In this document: piece by piece, positions 52,478-62,400 of the stretch
Position numbering within the stretch: the first letter of the stretch is position 1
How the letters are laid out: every line of letters begins with the position of its first letter
NCBI RefSeq assembly: GCF_014855495.1
Contig: NZ_JACYFJ010000002.1
Span: forward strand, 310,001-374,000
Reading direction: 5' to 3'
Length of the DNA: 64,000 nucleotides
DNA from: Euzebyella saccharophila
GTDB lineage: Bacteria > Bacteroidota > Bacteroidia > Flavobacteriales > Flavobacteriaceae
Program-made: the position numbers and the translations under genes
The notes under the pieces: generated by a model
Seen by the model: only the letters and a program-made list of their open reading frames with translations
Told to the model about the DNA's origin: nothing
Database searches by the model: none

Positions 52478-53518
52478 TTATCTGGCGACCCTTCCGGAAG
52501 CATCACCACCCATTAATTTTTCAACTTCATCAACGGTTACCAAGTTGGCATCTCCCTTAATGGTATGCTTTAAGCAGGAAGCCGCCACGGCAAAGTCAAG
52601 TGCATTTTGATCATCCTCCGGGTATTTAAGCAATCCATAAATCAAACCGCCCATAAAGGAATCTCCTCCTCCTACTCTATCTACGATATCAGTAATTTGG
52701 TATTGACGGGTCTCGTACATTTTTTCACCATCGTATAGAACGCCGGCCCAAGTGTTATGAGAAGCAGAAATAGAACCTCTCAATGTGGTAATCACCTTTT
52801 TGGCCCTTGGAAACTTCTTCATCATTTGCTTACAAACAGACAGGAATGCTTCCGCCTTTACGTCATGCCCATGTTTGTGAACATCCAATCCTTCTGGGTG
52901 AATTCCAAAATGTTTTTCCGCATCCTCCTCGTTACCCAAAATAATATCACAATATGAGGTAAGTTCGGTCATGATAGCTTCCCTATCTCCTCCATATTTC
53001 CATAATTTGGCACGGTAGTTCAAATCGGTTGAAATAGTAATACCCTTTTCACTGGCAGCTTTTACGGCCTCTAGGCAGACATCCGCCGCACCTTGAGAGA
53101 TAGCAGGTGTAATACCTGTCCAATGAAACCATTCTACTCCATCAAAAACGGCATCCCAATCAATCATGCCCTTTTCAATCTCTGCAATAGCGGAATGTGC
53201 ACGGTCATAAACAACCTTACTACCACGACTTACCGCTCCCGTTTCTAAAAAATAGATACCCAAACGGTCTCCCCCATAAACAATTTTATCTGTTCCAACG
53301 CCTCTTTTGCGCATTTCCATTAAGGCACATTCCCCAATATCATTTTTAGGCAAACGTGTAACGAAATCTACCGGCACCCCATAGTTTGCCAAGGATACGG
53401 CCACATTACTTTCGCCGCCACCATAAACGACATCAAAACTTGTTGTTTGCGAAAATCTTAAAAATCCTGGAGGAGATAATCGTAACATGATTTCCCCAAA
53501 GGTCACTACTTTTTTCAT
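52478..53518 (-). CDS. kdgK: 2-keto-3-deoxygluconate kinase (PfkB family)
   Basis: The 346-residue PfkB-family kinase phosphorylates KDG to KDPG. It has the N-terminal TFGEIMLRLSPPG, the sugar-binding YGGGESNVAVSLA, DLNYRAKLW, and the ATP/catalytic motif DRVGGGDSFMGG near residue 293. It forms an operon with eda. It serves the KDG made by both UxuA and the KduD-like enzyme. A fructose-type substrate is unlikely given the neighbours. Confidence 0.92.
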   Translation of the reverse strand: MKKVVTFGEIMLRLSPPGFLRFSQTTSFDVVYGGGESNVAVSLANYGVPVDFVTRLPKNDIGECALMEMRKRGVGTDKIVYGGDRLGIYFLETGAVSRGSKVVYDRAHSAIAEIEKGMIDWDAVFDGVEWFHWTGITPAISQGAADVCLEAVKAASEKGITISTDLNYRAKLWKYGGDREAIMTELTSYCDIILGNEEDAEKHFGIHPEGLDVHKHGHDVKAEAFLSVCKQMMKKFPRAKKVITTLRGSISASHNTWAGVLYDGEKMYETRQYQITDIVDRVGGGDSFMGGLIYGLLKYPEDDQNALDFAVAASCLKHTIKGDANLVTVDEVEKLMGGDASGRVAR

Positions 53519-53605
53519 TGTGAGTTGATTAAACTTGTTTGTTAATTACGAAGATAACAGTAATTATCCCCATGGGCCGAAATTAAATATTAAACATAAA
53601 AAACA

Positions 53606-53640
53606 GGAGTAAATAAAGCTCAAAAACTAGTATTTACTCC
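53606..53640 (-). terminator. Terminator of the SusC3-BASS operon
   Basis: On the minus strand GGAGTAAATA and TATTTACTCC form a perfect 10-bp stem with a 15-nt loop, 31 nt after the BASS gene stop, followed by TGTTTTTTATG. It isolates the operon from kdgK. Confidence 0.8.
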
Positions 53641-53671
53641 CGCTTAACAATATAAAGTGTAAATGAGATAT

Positions 53672-54787
53672 TTATTTCTGTGAATCTGCAATGGATGCTT
53701 TAACACTGCCAACAATCTTAGGAGGCCTTTTATGCCAGTAAGACGCCAAAATTGAACCTGTTATGTTCATTAACGGACCAAAAACGGCGGGGGCTAGCCC
53801 CATGGTAGCAATCTTTCCCAAGGAATTGGCAATTCCGGAGGCCAAGCCACCATTTTGCATTCCTACCTCAATTGCAATAGTCCTCGCATCTTGCTCTTCC
53901 ATCTTAAAGAGTTTGGCAAAACCGTAACCAAGACCGTAACCGAAAAGATTGTGTATGAATACCAATAGCATCAAGATTCCGCCTATATCCAAGAGACTGT
54001 CTCTTCCCGCGGCAGTGATAATGGTTATAATTAAAAATATGGCTGACATGGAAACTAATGGCATGGCTTTATCCAGCCAATCCGTTTTAAAAAGTTTATT
54101 AAATATTAGACCTGCACCAATAGGTAGAATAATCATTTTTGTGATGCTCCACATCATGTCCAGTACGTTAATTTCTATAAATTCTCCGGCAAGTAATTTC
54201 ATTAAAAGAGGGGTGAGAAATGGAGCAAGTAAAGTTGCTATGGACGTTATGGTAATGGACAGGGCCAAATTGGCCTTTGCCAAATAGGCCATGACATTAG
54301 AGGCCACACCGCTTGGCGAGCAGCCAATCAACACAATTCCTGCGGCAATTTCAGGTGGAAAATTACTGGATTTGGCAAGTGCAAAACCCACTAAGGGCAT
54401 TATCAATAATTGAGCGGCTACTCCAATAAATACACCTCGAGGTGTTTTAAACACTCCTGCAAAATCCTTGATACTCATGGAGGTACCCATACCAAACATA
54501 ATAATTTGAATTAAGGGAATAATCAAGGCGGTTAACTTGAAATCTCCTATATAGGTAAAATAGTGTGGATAGTACAAAGCTGCTGCCACACCTGCAAATA
54601 TGGTTATGGTAAAGACCAAACTATTAAGGGATTTATACACGCTGAAGCCAAAGGCCAACGACCCAAAGAACAACAGGAACAATAATCCAGCTTGGTCAAT
54701 TTTTCCTGTAAGAATCATGTAGAGAATTACCAAAAGAAGCATACCTGACAAAATCAGGCTTACGGAATATAAGGAAAGCTTTTTCAA
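53672..54787 (-). CDS. BASS-family (bile acid:sodium symporter-like) transporter
   Basis: The 371-residue inner-membrane protein has about nine or ten membrane segments and the BASS sodium-site signature GCSPSGVASNVMAYLAKANL plus a C-terminal GMQNGGLASGIANSLG. Members carry organic anions such as bile acids, pantoate, pyruvate-like keto acids or 2-keto-3-deoxy sugar acids (KdgT-like function by a different family). As the last gene of this operon it probably imports the acidic product of the exported enzymes. The NTF2-like gene ends 6 nt upstream. Confidence 0.85.
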   Translation of the reverse strand: MKKLSLYSVSLILSGMLLLVILYMILTGKIDQAGLLFLLFFGSLAFGFSVYKSLNSLVFTITIFAGVAAALYYPHYFTYIGDFKLTALIIPLIQIIMFGMGTSMSIKDFAGVFKTPRGVFIGVAAQLLIMPLVGFALAKSSNFPPEIAAGIVLIGCSPSGVASNVMAYLAKANLALSITITSIATLLAPFLTPLLMKLLAGEFIEINVLDMMWSITKMIILPIGAGLIFNKLFKTDWLDKAMPLVSMSAIFLIITIITAAGRDSLLDIGGILMLLVFIHNLFGYGLGYGFAKLFKMEEQDARTIAIEVGMQNGGLASGIANSLGKIATMGLAPAVFGPLMNITGSILASYWHKRPPKIVGSVKASIADSQK

Positions 54788-54793
54788 AATAAC

Positions 54794-55222
54794 TTAAAGT
54801 TTATATGCTTGACGAGCCAACAATTGCCAATTATCACCTTGTTTTTGCCAGGTCATTAGTACCCCGATCCTAACATCTGCCTTTTCGCCATTATTAGTAC
54901 CAGTAGCCACAAAAATATGTCTTGCAATCCCTGTATCATTTGAAATGTAAATAGTTTGATCTTCCGGAATAATGGAGAAAAAATCGAAAGAACCAGTTAA
55001 AACGGCCTCTACGTATTCCTCCCTATTTTCTATAGTACCACTTGAATGCCCATAAGTTAGTTGCTTTGAAGTAAGGTGCATCAAGCCTTTTTTATCTTTA
55101 TTTACCATTGCCTCGTAGAGCTTCTCTACACCTTTTTCAATTCTTTGCGCGTCTGTTTGTGCGTTTAACTGCAAAAAAGCTAACAGAAGAAATAGTGACA
55201 GAGACTTTTTGATGTTCATCAT
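54794..55222 (-). CDS. Exported NTF2-like (DUF4440) protein
   Basis: The 142-residue protein has a Sec signal peptide (cleavage near LQLNAQ, about residue 21) and a cone-shaped NTF2-like domain: VEKLYEAMVNKDKKGLMHLTSKQLTYGH at its start (landmark LTYGHSSG), TGIARHIF and the closing WQLLARQAYKL. Such domains bind small molecules or support an enzyme next to them. It lies between the aldolase-fold gene (13 nt) and the transporter gene, so a helper role in the same exported pathway is likely. Confidence 0.78.
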   Translation of the reverse strand: MMNIKKSLSLFLLLAFLQLNAQTDAQRIEKGVEKLYEAMVNKDKKGLMHLTSKQLTYGHSSGTIENREEYVEAVLTGSFDFFSIIPEDQTIYISNDTGIARHIFVATGTNNGEKADVRIGVLMTWQKQGDNWQLLARQAYKL

Positions 55223-55235
55223 TTGTTTATTGGAA

Positions 55236-56171
55236 TTAATTATAGTGCTTTTCTAAATAAGTATTCAATTCCGTTCTTGTCATGGGTAATTTCTCATCGG
55301 GATACTTTTTAATCCATTTTAGAAAATCGGCCTTAATGGCATCTGTCCATTTGGTATCTATTTGTCCCGGGGTATAGGTCTTCTCACGTAGACGCTGAAA
55401 CCCAAAAACATCACGCAATCCCACAACTTCAGAAGAAATAACCAATTCTGCTACTAAATGCGAAGGGATAAATACTACCCCGTGTTGATTGGCCAAAACT
55501 ACATCCCCAGGCAGAACGATAGCCCTACCAATTCTTATTGGATTATTGATTGAAGTAAGCATCTGTTCCTTCAGATAAGAAGGATCATCTCCCCTAAACC
55601 AACCATTAAATCCCTTAATATCCAACAAACCTGCAACATCACGTACGCCTCCATCAAATATAACCCCATTTTGGGAGTTGGTATAAATGGCATTTCCTAA
55701 GTTGGAACCAATCAATGTACCATCAATTATCCTTCCGTAGCCATCTGCCACATAAATATCTCCGGGCTTTAAAATTTCAATGGGCCACGAATTACTGCCC
55801 CCAATGGTATCCCTTTTTTCCTTTCCTCCTTTTTCTTTGACCACCTGCTGATAATCAGGTCTTAGAGGCATGTATTGTGATGTCAATACCCTACCGGTCA
55901 TTACTTGTTCTGGATGCAAAATTTTCCAACCGCCATCATATTGATTGTTATAGCCCTTATTTTTAAGATAGCCCCAAGCTTCCTCAATTTGGATATTTTT
56001 AAGTCTTTTTAGCAATGCATCCGAAACTTTGGGTCTGCCATCTTCAAAACGTTCTCCTTCCCAATTGGACGTAAGTTCCTTAACGAAGTCTGAAGTAGCC
56101 ATAACCCCTTGGCCATGCATAGGTACATTTAAAAGGAAAATCAATACTCCAAAAAATAGTCTTTTTATCAT
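55236..56171 (-). CDS. Exported RraA / HMG-aldolase-fold protein
   Basis: The 311-residue protein has a Sec signal peptide (cleavage near VPMHGQ, about residue 21) and the RraA/4-hydroxy-4-methyl-2-oxoglutarate aldolase fold: KPGDIYVADGYG, the loop LIGSNLGNAIYTNSQNG, and the key IFDGGVRD with the substrate-binding Arg and metal-contacting Asp. Aldolases of this group split 2-keto acids to give pyruvate or oxaloacetate. Being exported and linked to a Tat-exported dehydratase suggests a retro-aldol step in the periplasm; the activity is inferred. Confidence 0.78.
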   Translation of the reverse strand: MIKRLFFGVLIFLLNVPMHGQGVMATSDFVKELTSNWEGERFEDGRPKVSDALLKRLKNIQIEEAWGYLKNKGYNNQYDGGWKILHPEQVMTGRVLTSQYMPLRPDYQQVVKEKGGKEKRDTIGGSNSWPIEILKPGDIYVADGYGRIIDGTLIGSNLGNAIYTNSQNGVIFDGGVRDVAGLLDIKGFNGWFRGDDPSYLKEQMLTSINNPIRIGRAIVLPGDVVLANQHGVVFIPSHLVAELVISSEVVGLRDVFGFQRLREKTYTPGQIDTKWTDAIKADFLKWIKKYPDEKLPMTRTELNTYLEKHYN

Positions 56172-56263
56172 TTTTTATTGTTCATTATTATTAGGTAGTT
56201 CAATGTTGTTTTAATTTTTTAACAATGTAACAATTTTGTTCGTTATTGCCAATGTTGTTGAAC

Positions 56264-56288
56264 CTCCCCGAATTAAGGCTTCGGGGAG
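56264..56288 (-). other. Stem-loop in the intra-operon gap
   Basis: CTCCCCGAA and TTCGGGGAG form a perfect 9-bp stem with a 7-nt loop inside the 201-nt gap between the dehydratase and RraA-like genes. No T-run follows, so it more likely marks mRNA processing or stabilises the upstream message than ends transcription. Confidence 0.5.
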
Positions 56289-56372
56289 TCCAACGGCAAC
56301 CAAACTAACTCAAACAAAATTGACTAACACTCTGTTATGGTTTGAAAAATCATATAAATATGAATTTCGATT

Positions 56373-57872
56373 TTAACTGTAGGTACGGTCATGGGACATT
56401 AGTTTGTTCCACTGATCCGTAGGTTCAAAATAACTTTTGTCTTTTGGATGTACATGTTTCTTTAGCACTTCCTCATTTAGCTCAATTCCCAAACCTGGGG
56501 CGGTAAGAGGTACTGTAGCAAAACCTTTATCTATCATTTTAAATCCACCTACGGTAGTCACTAAATCTTCCCACCAAGGTAAATCGACAGAGTGGTGCTC
56601 CAAAGCCAAGAAATTCTGTGAGGCGGCAGCACAATGTACATTCGCCATAAAGGAAACAGGGGTTCCTGCTTGGTGCATGGCCATGGCTATACCAAATTCT
56701 TCGGCGTAATCGGCTATTCGTTTAGTTTCCAGTAACCCGCCCGAGGATGCCAAATCAGGATGTACGATATCTACCGCTCGTTCATGAATGAGAGGAAGGA
56801 AATCTTTTAACAGATAAATATCCTCTCCAGTAGTTGTTGGCGTGTCTATACTTCTCGTTATTTCCTTCCATTGCTCCGTGTATTGCCAAGGTACCATATC
56901 CTCAAACCAAGCTAAGCGATATTTCTCTAAAGCCTTTGCCAGACGAATATTGTTGTTCATATCAAAATGGCCGTAATGGTCCGTTGAAATAGGAATTTCA
57001 TAACCAACCATATTCCTTACATCTTCTACTACTTGTTGCAGATGCTCCAAACCCTTTTCCGTAATTTGAATTTGTGTGAAAGGATGCATGGTATTGCCAT
57101 AAGACATAAAGTTTCTTTGATCTCCCCATTGAGAAAGGCTTCCTTTGGAATCTTCCCAGAATTTACCGTTGACCACGGTATCTTTTTTACCCTTTAATTC
57201 TCCGATGGACACATCCATTTTAAGCCAAGTATACCCTTGTTCCTTCACCCTAAAATTAATGAGACGTTGTTGTTCTTCTGGAGAGTTGGCTTCAGGGGTA
57301 TCGGCATATAAACGGACTTTATCGCGATAACGCCCCCCTAGCAGCTGCCACGCAGGTACATTATAAGCTTTCCCGCAAAGATCCCACAGGGCCATTTCAA
57401 CAGCACAGACACCACCCGCTTGGCGAGCAGGTCCTCCAAACTGCTTTATGCTTTTAAACACTTTCTCTACATTACACGGATTTTCTCCTAAAATTCTGCT
57501 TTTAAGCATCAATGCATATCGTACATCTGCAGCATCCCTTACTTCGCCCAAACCATGAATACCTTGGTTGGTCTCGATTTTGATAATAGGCGTACCCCCC
57601 ATTACGTTAGTTACCACGTACCGCATGTCCGTAATTTTCAATTCTGACGGAGCAGAGGCCCTTTTAACTTTAGAAGTTGTCTCGGCTATGGTATCCTCAA
57701 AAGAATAGCCCATGAAACTTGAAAGGGCAATACCACCAAGAGCAGTCTTTTTGAGAAAATTTCTACGATCGTCTCCTGTTCTAGGACTCATCATTTCAGC
57801 TTTGCGCTGTTGCGCATATGCTTTGTCTTCTGCCCTACTTTTAGCAATAAGCTGTTTTAAAGTGTTCTTCAT
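56373..57872 (-). CDS. Tat-exported enolase-superfamily (mandelate racemase subgroup) sugar-acid dehydratase
   Basis: The 499-residue protein has a Tat signal (DDRRNFLKKTALGG near 34-47), then the enolase capping domain (GIHGLGEVRD, ALWDLCGKAYNVPAWQLLGG) and barrel: WLKMDVS on the second strand, metal ligands in ISTDHYGHFD, WFEDMVPW and TTGEDIYLL, and a catalytic-type His in MAMHQAGTPVS. It resembles galactonate/mannonate dehydratase-like members, so it probably dehydrates an aldonic acid in the periplasm. It does not resemble canonical L-fuconate dehydratase. The gene follows susD by 28 nt. Confidence 0.8.
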   Translation of the reverse strand: MKNTLKQLIAKSRAEDKAYAQQRKAEMMSPRTGDDRRNFLKKTALGGIALSSFMGYSFEDTIAETTSKVKRASAPSELKITDMRYVVTNVMGGTPIIKIETNQGIHGLGEVRDAADVRYALMLKSRILGENPCNVEKVFKSIKQFGGPARQAGGVCAVEMALWDLCGKAYNVPAWQLLGGRYRDKVRLYADTPEANSPEEQQRLINFRVKEQGYTWLKMDVSIGELKGKKDTVVNGKFWEDSKGSLSQWGDQRNFMSYGNTMHPFTQIQITEKGLEHLQQVVEDVRNMVGYEIPISTDHYGHFDMNNNIRLAKALEKYRLAWFEDMVPWQYTEQWKEITRSIDTPTTTGEDIYLLKDFLPLIHERAVDIVHPDLASSGGLLETKRIADYAEEFGIAMAMHQAGTPVSFMANVHCAAASQNFLALEHHSVDLPWWEDLVTTVGGFKMIDKGFATVPLTAPGLGIELNEEVLKKHVHPKDKSYFEPTDQWNKLMSHDRTYS

Positions 57873-57900
57873 TTTCTGTATCTATGTTTGGATTTGTTAT

Positions 57901-59433
57901 TTATTGATCCCACCATACATTGGTATCCAGATTATCTGCACCCATTCTGGAAACTGCGGCACCCAAATTTTCATTATTGGTGGCCACTTCGGAATTGGGA
58001 TAAGTCAGTCTGTTGATAAATTCTGTGCTAATGTCTTGAGCAGGATAAGGATTGGAGTCTAAATCTGGAAAACCGGTTCGCCTAAAATTGGCAAATGCCT
58101 CCGGTCCGTTCAAAAAGCAAGAGATCCAATATTGGTTTCCTATTTGTTCCAAGGCGTTAGCTGTGTCAAACGGATTTTCGGTTAAATAGGTGTCTATTTC
58201 TTCTTCCATTATAGCAACAGACTCATCATAGCTAGCCATTAACTGCATATGGGCCCTAACCCCTTCGTTATAAAATGTTTCAGCATCTCCACCTATCCAA
58301 CCACGGGTTGCTGCCTCTGCCAATAATAATTGAGTCTGGCTATAGGTAATTATATACATAGGTGCCGTTTGCTTGGCTACGAGAAATCTATCAACTTGAG
58401 TAAAATCGTAAAAACTAGCCAGGCCCAAATCACTTGCTACCCCTCCAATGGTGCCGTTGTCATAGCCCATGGGCATGCCCACCTGTTCCTCGGCGTCTTT
58501 TACACCTGCCTCCACGGTTTGTTCCGGTCCGGAGGTAGCCCCCACAAAACGTAGGGCCAGGGACTGCAACCTAGGGTCATTGGTACTTGATAGGAAATCT
58601 ACAAAAGTAGATACCATGTAAAAGTTATTGGCTTCGGTTGAGTTCAATAATGAGCCTGCATTATTGGTAAAATTGTTGTCATGCCTAATTACATAATTGT
58701 CTTCATTAGACTCCATAAGCCCTGCTTCAAAGGCGTCAGACACCGTTTGCTCTGCCAATGTAGGGTTTACTTCAGAAATGTGCATTCCCAATCTAAGGAG
58801 CAAAGAGTTCCCAAATTTTTTCCACTTAGCGATATCGCCAGAATAAAGTACCTCTCCATTTTCGGATGGAGCAGAAGCACTTAGTCCGGCTGTTGCTTCT
58901 TTGACCTCATTAATTAAATCGGCATAAATGGCTTCTTGGGAATCATATGCCGGTAATACAATTTGGTCAGACACCCCTTTACCTGCCTCGGAATAAGGTA
59001 TATCACCGTACTCATCAGTTAGAATCATAAAAGTCAATGCCTGTACCAATCTGGTCATCTGCAATAGATTGGGCCGGTCTGGGGCATCCTCAGCTTGTAA
59101 CTGCCCCAATATATCTCCGGTATTTTTAATGACATTTTCATAATACTTTACCCAATGGTCATCTGTAACATCCCTATTGTCTTGATTGTAATTGGCACCT
59201 GTCAGTACTCCTGAATTGGGAGAAATAATCTGCTGAACCACACCTAAATCATAAATAAGCTGCGCATTTGAAAATGATGTATTTATGATGGCATTGTTAA
59301 GAAGAAAAATGGGATCGACACTTTCACTTGTTGGGTCTACATTATTGGTGTTGATTTCATCAAAATTCTTATCACATGATAAGCCCATGAAAATCAATCC
59401 AAAAATCAAAAATCTATATAGTTTATTTTTCAT
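57901..59433 (-). CDS. SusD-like outer-membrane lipoprotein (SusD-like_2 type)
   Basis: The 510-residue lipoprotein (lipobox GLSC, Cys20) belongs to the second SusD type, with NFDEINTNNVDPT at the start, WVKYYENVIKNTGDIL, LTDEYGDIPYSEAGKG, KKFGNSLLLRLGMHIS and RRTGFPDLDSNPYP near the end. This group is usually paired with SusC-like transporters for peptides or small charged glycans and lacks the RRWG box of RagB types. It follows its susC gene by 11 nt. Confidence 0.92.
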   Translation of the reverse strand: MKNKLYRFLIFGLIFMGLSCDKNFDEINTNNVDPTSESVDPIFLLNNAIINTSFSNAQLIYDLGVVQQIISPNSGVLTGANYNQDNRDVTDDHWVKYYENVIKNTGDILGQLQAEDAPDRPNLLQMTRLVQALTFMILTDEYGDIPYSEAGKGVSDQIVLPAYDSQEAIYADLINEVKEATAGLSASAPSENGEVLYSGDIAKWKKFGNSLLLRLGMHISEVNPTLAEQTVSDAFEAGLMESNEDNYVIRHDNNFTNNAGSLLNSTEANNFYMVSTFVDFLSSTNDPRLQSLALRFVGATSGPEQTVEAGVKDAEEQVGMPMGYDNGTIGGVASDLGLASFYDFTQVDRFLVAKQTAPMYIITYSQTQLLLAEAATRGWIGGDAETFYNEGVRAHMQLMASYDESVAIMEEEIDTYLTENPFDTANALEQIGNQYWISCFLNGPEAFANFRRTGFPDLDSNPYPAQDISTEFINRLTYPNSEVATNNENLGAAVSRMGADNLDTNVWWDQ

Positions 59434-59444
59434 GATGCTTTCCT

Positions 59445-62400
59445 TTAAAATTTACAATTAAGGTTTAAGCCAATACTTCTAGTAGTAGGTACGCCAGTAG
59501 ATTCCAATCCCGATACATTATCGGAACTATAGCCAAATGAATCCGGATCGATATTCGGGACCCACTTTTTAATGATAAAGAGGTTGTTGGCAAAGAGACT
59601 TACCGTCAAGCCTTGGAAAAAAGTACTATCCTGAACCAAATCTGTTAAATCATAACCTAGGTTTAGTTGTCTAAATTTCCAATAACCACTATCATATACA
59701 ATTGGTTCAATAAGCTGCTGAGAACGCACCACTTCCCAGTAGGTCTGTGCCGGTGTAGCAACTGTATTGGGTTGACCTGCTTGGTTGACACCATCACCAA
59801 TAACTCCGCCTTCCCTACCTTCCAAAGTCATTTTATGGAGTCCGTGCCTGGTAGCATTAAAGTTGGTACCGGAAATCATTTTTCCACCCAGTTTAAAATC
59901 TATAAGGAAAGAGGCATTAAAATTCTTATACCTAAAACTATTAGTAATACCACCCACCCATTTAGGTAAGGCACTGCCAAAAAATACAATATCATCTGAG
60001 CGCAGGGGTCTCCCATCATCCGCAAAAATTTGTCTTCCTTGCTCATCAAATTTATAGCCAAAACCGGCCAATTGACCAATTTCCTCCCCCACTACCTGAT
60101 AAAGAAAACCATTAAAAGCATGGGTGCCTACTACAATACTTTCCCCCGGAGTATCTGTCAACAAAGAAACAACCTTGGTTTTGTTGTATGATGCGTTAAG
60201 GGTAATGTCATACCTAATATCCTCATTTTGTATGGGTACGAGCGTCAATAGGGCTTCTACACCTTGATTCCTGTTTTCACCGCTATTTATTAGGGTGCTT
60301 AGAAAACCGGAGGCATTTGAGATTTGTGCCGGTATAATTTGATCAAAAGTAGATTTCCTGTAGACACTCAAATCTAAATTTACCCGGGAATTGAACATTC
60401 TCAAATCCAAGCCAAATTCTGTCTCACTTACACGCATGGGTCTTAAATTCGGATTTGGAAGCGTATTCGTATTTGGAGCACCTACAGGCTGAAATTGTCC
60501 ATTGGAGTTTGCAAATAAATTTGCATTGATATTATAGAATAAGGCGTCAGAATATGGGAGGACATCCGTATCACTTCCCACCTCGGCATAAGCAGCTCGT
60601 AGTTTTCCAAATGTTAACCATTCCATATTATCCAAAGCATTGGAAAAAACGTAGCTTGCCGAAACAGACGGATATAAAATACCTCGATTTTCTGAAGATA
60701 ATGTAGAAAACCAATCGTTTCTAGCAGTGGCACTTAAGAAATAAGTGTCTTTAAACGATAAATTTAACGCCCCGTATAGAGAATTTGTCGATCTATCGGC
60801 AAAACTATAATTCGGATTTTTTATTCTGCCGTTCTGTACGGTGTATAAATCCCTAATAATAAAATCGGTTACATTCGTTTGATAAACATCAGCTTGTCTC
60901 CTCATTTTGTTTCCACCAAAATTGACACCTAAACTAAAATCATCACCAAAATCCTTATCGGCTGAAAGAAGGAAGTCCACATTGGTTTCCCTAAACCTTC
61001 TTACCTCCTGAGTATAGGTCCCGTTCACAAATCCTTCAGGTGCTGGTGGCCTAGAGGCCTGACCTGTAGGATAGCCATTATATTCTTGATCTCTGGACCA
61101 ATAATCCTGTCCTACCCTTACCTGACCAAAAAGCCAAGGCAAGAAATTATACTTTAGGGATGCATTACCAAAAATCCGGTCCCTTTCAATATTATTGAAC
61201 TGCTCACTTAAAGTGAAATAAGGATTGGTCCTATTCCTAAATCTAGAATACACAAACTCGTTACCATTTTCATCAAATTTCTTTTGATCCAATAAATCTA
61301 AAGGCATCGAATTCGCCATATTGAACAAAGCTACTGGGATGGTGTTATCCTGCTGCCCCACATTGGGCGGATTAGTATTCTCTTCATTGGAATAATTGAT
61401 GTTGGTTGTAAAGGACAGGTTTTTTGAAAGGAGGTAACTAGCCCCTAAGCCAACATTGATACGTTTAAACTCATTATTGGGTGTTATACCCTTACTTTCA
61501 AGATTGGAGAGCGATAAATTGAAGCCACCTTTTTCACTATTTCCGGACAGGCCTATAGAATTAGTGATATCCAGGCCATTTCTATAAAATTCCTTAATAC
61601 GATCATAAACCGGTTCATAAGGAACCTCTACCCCATCAAAAAGAATTTGGGTCATTCCGGGCTGAAAGCGTTCTCCAAAAGACCATTGCCCAGAGGTAGG
61701 ATTTGCCGAAGTAGGCCGCACGCCGTTTTCCCCTTGCCCATATTCATATTGATAATCCGTAAAATCCAAAGGAGTTTGATTGGCAATACTTAAGGTATAA
61801 TTTACACCAATTCCCTGTCCGGTGCCTCGGGTTTTGGTGGTTATCATTATCACCCCATCCTTGGCCCTGGAACCATAGAGTGCGGCACCGGTTGCCCCCT
61901 TTAAAATGGTCATACTTTCAATGTCATCCGGATTGATACTGGAAAAACCATCCCCACCATCAGAATACACACCCCCACTACTGGTACCGGGTTCCCCACT
62001 TCCTCCAGAACTACCAATATTAGTACCAAAGCTGGTATTGTCTATAGGTACCCCATTCACAACTATTAGGGGGTTGTTTGTACCCGAAATGGAGGATTGA
62101 CCACGTATACGTACTTTGGAAGATCCACCAGGACCGGTACCAAGGGCCGAAACATTTACCCCCGCCACTTTACCTTGAAGGGTATTCATGAAATTGGAAG
62201 AACGGTTTACGTTCACTTCCTCCGCATCCACCTTAGCTACGGAATAGCCTAATTTTCTCGTTTCTTGTTTGATGCCCAAAGCAGTAACCACCACTTCATC
62301 CAATGCTTCGGAATCTTCCACTAATTGAACGTTGATGGTGGCCGACTGATTTACCGAAACTTCCTTGGTCGCAAAACCTATGGAGCTAAACACCAAAACG

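Noticed and set aside
56373-57872. Calling this enolase-superfamily protein the missing L-fuconate dehydratase
   Set aside because: Its sequence pattern (YGHFDMNNN, WFEDMVPW) differs from canonical fuconate dehydratases, it has a Tat signal, and it belongs to another operon.
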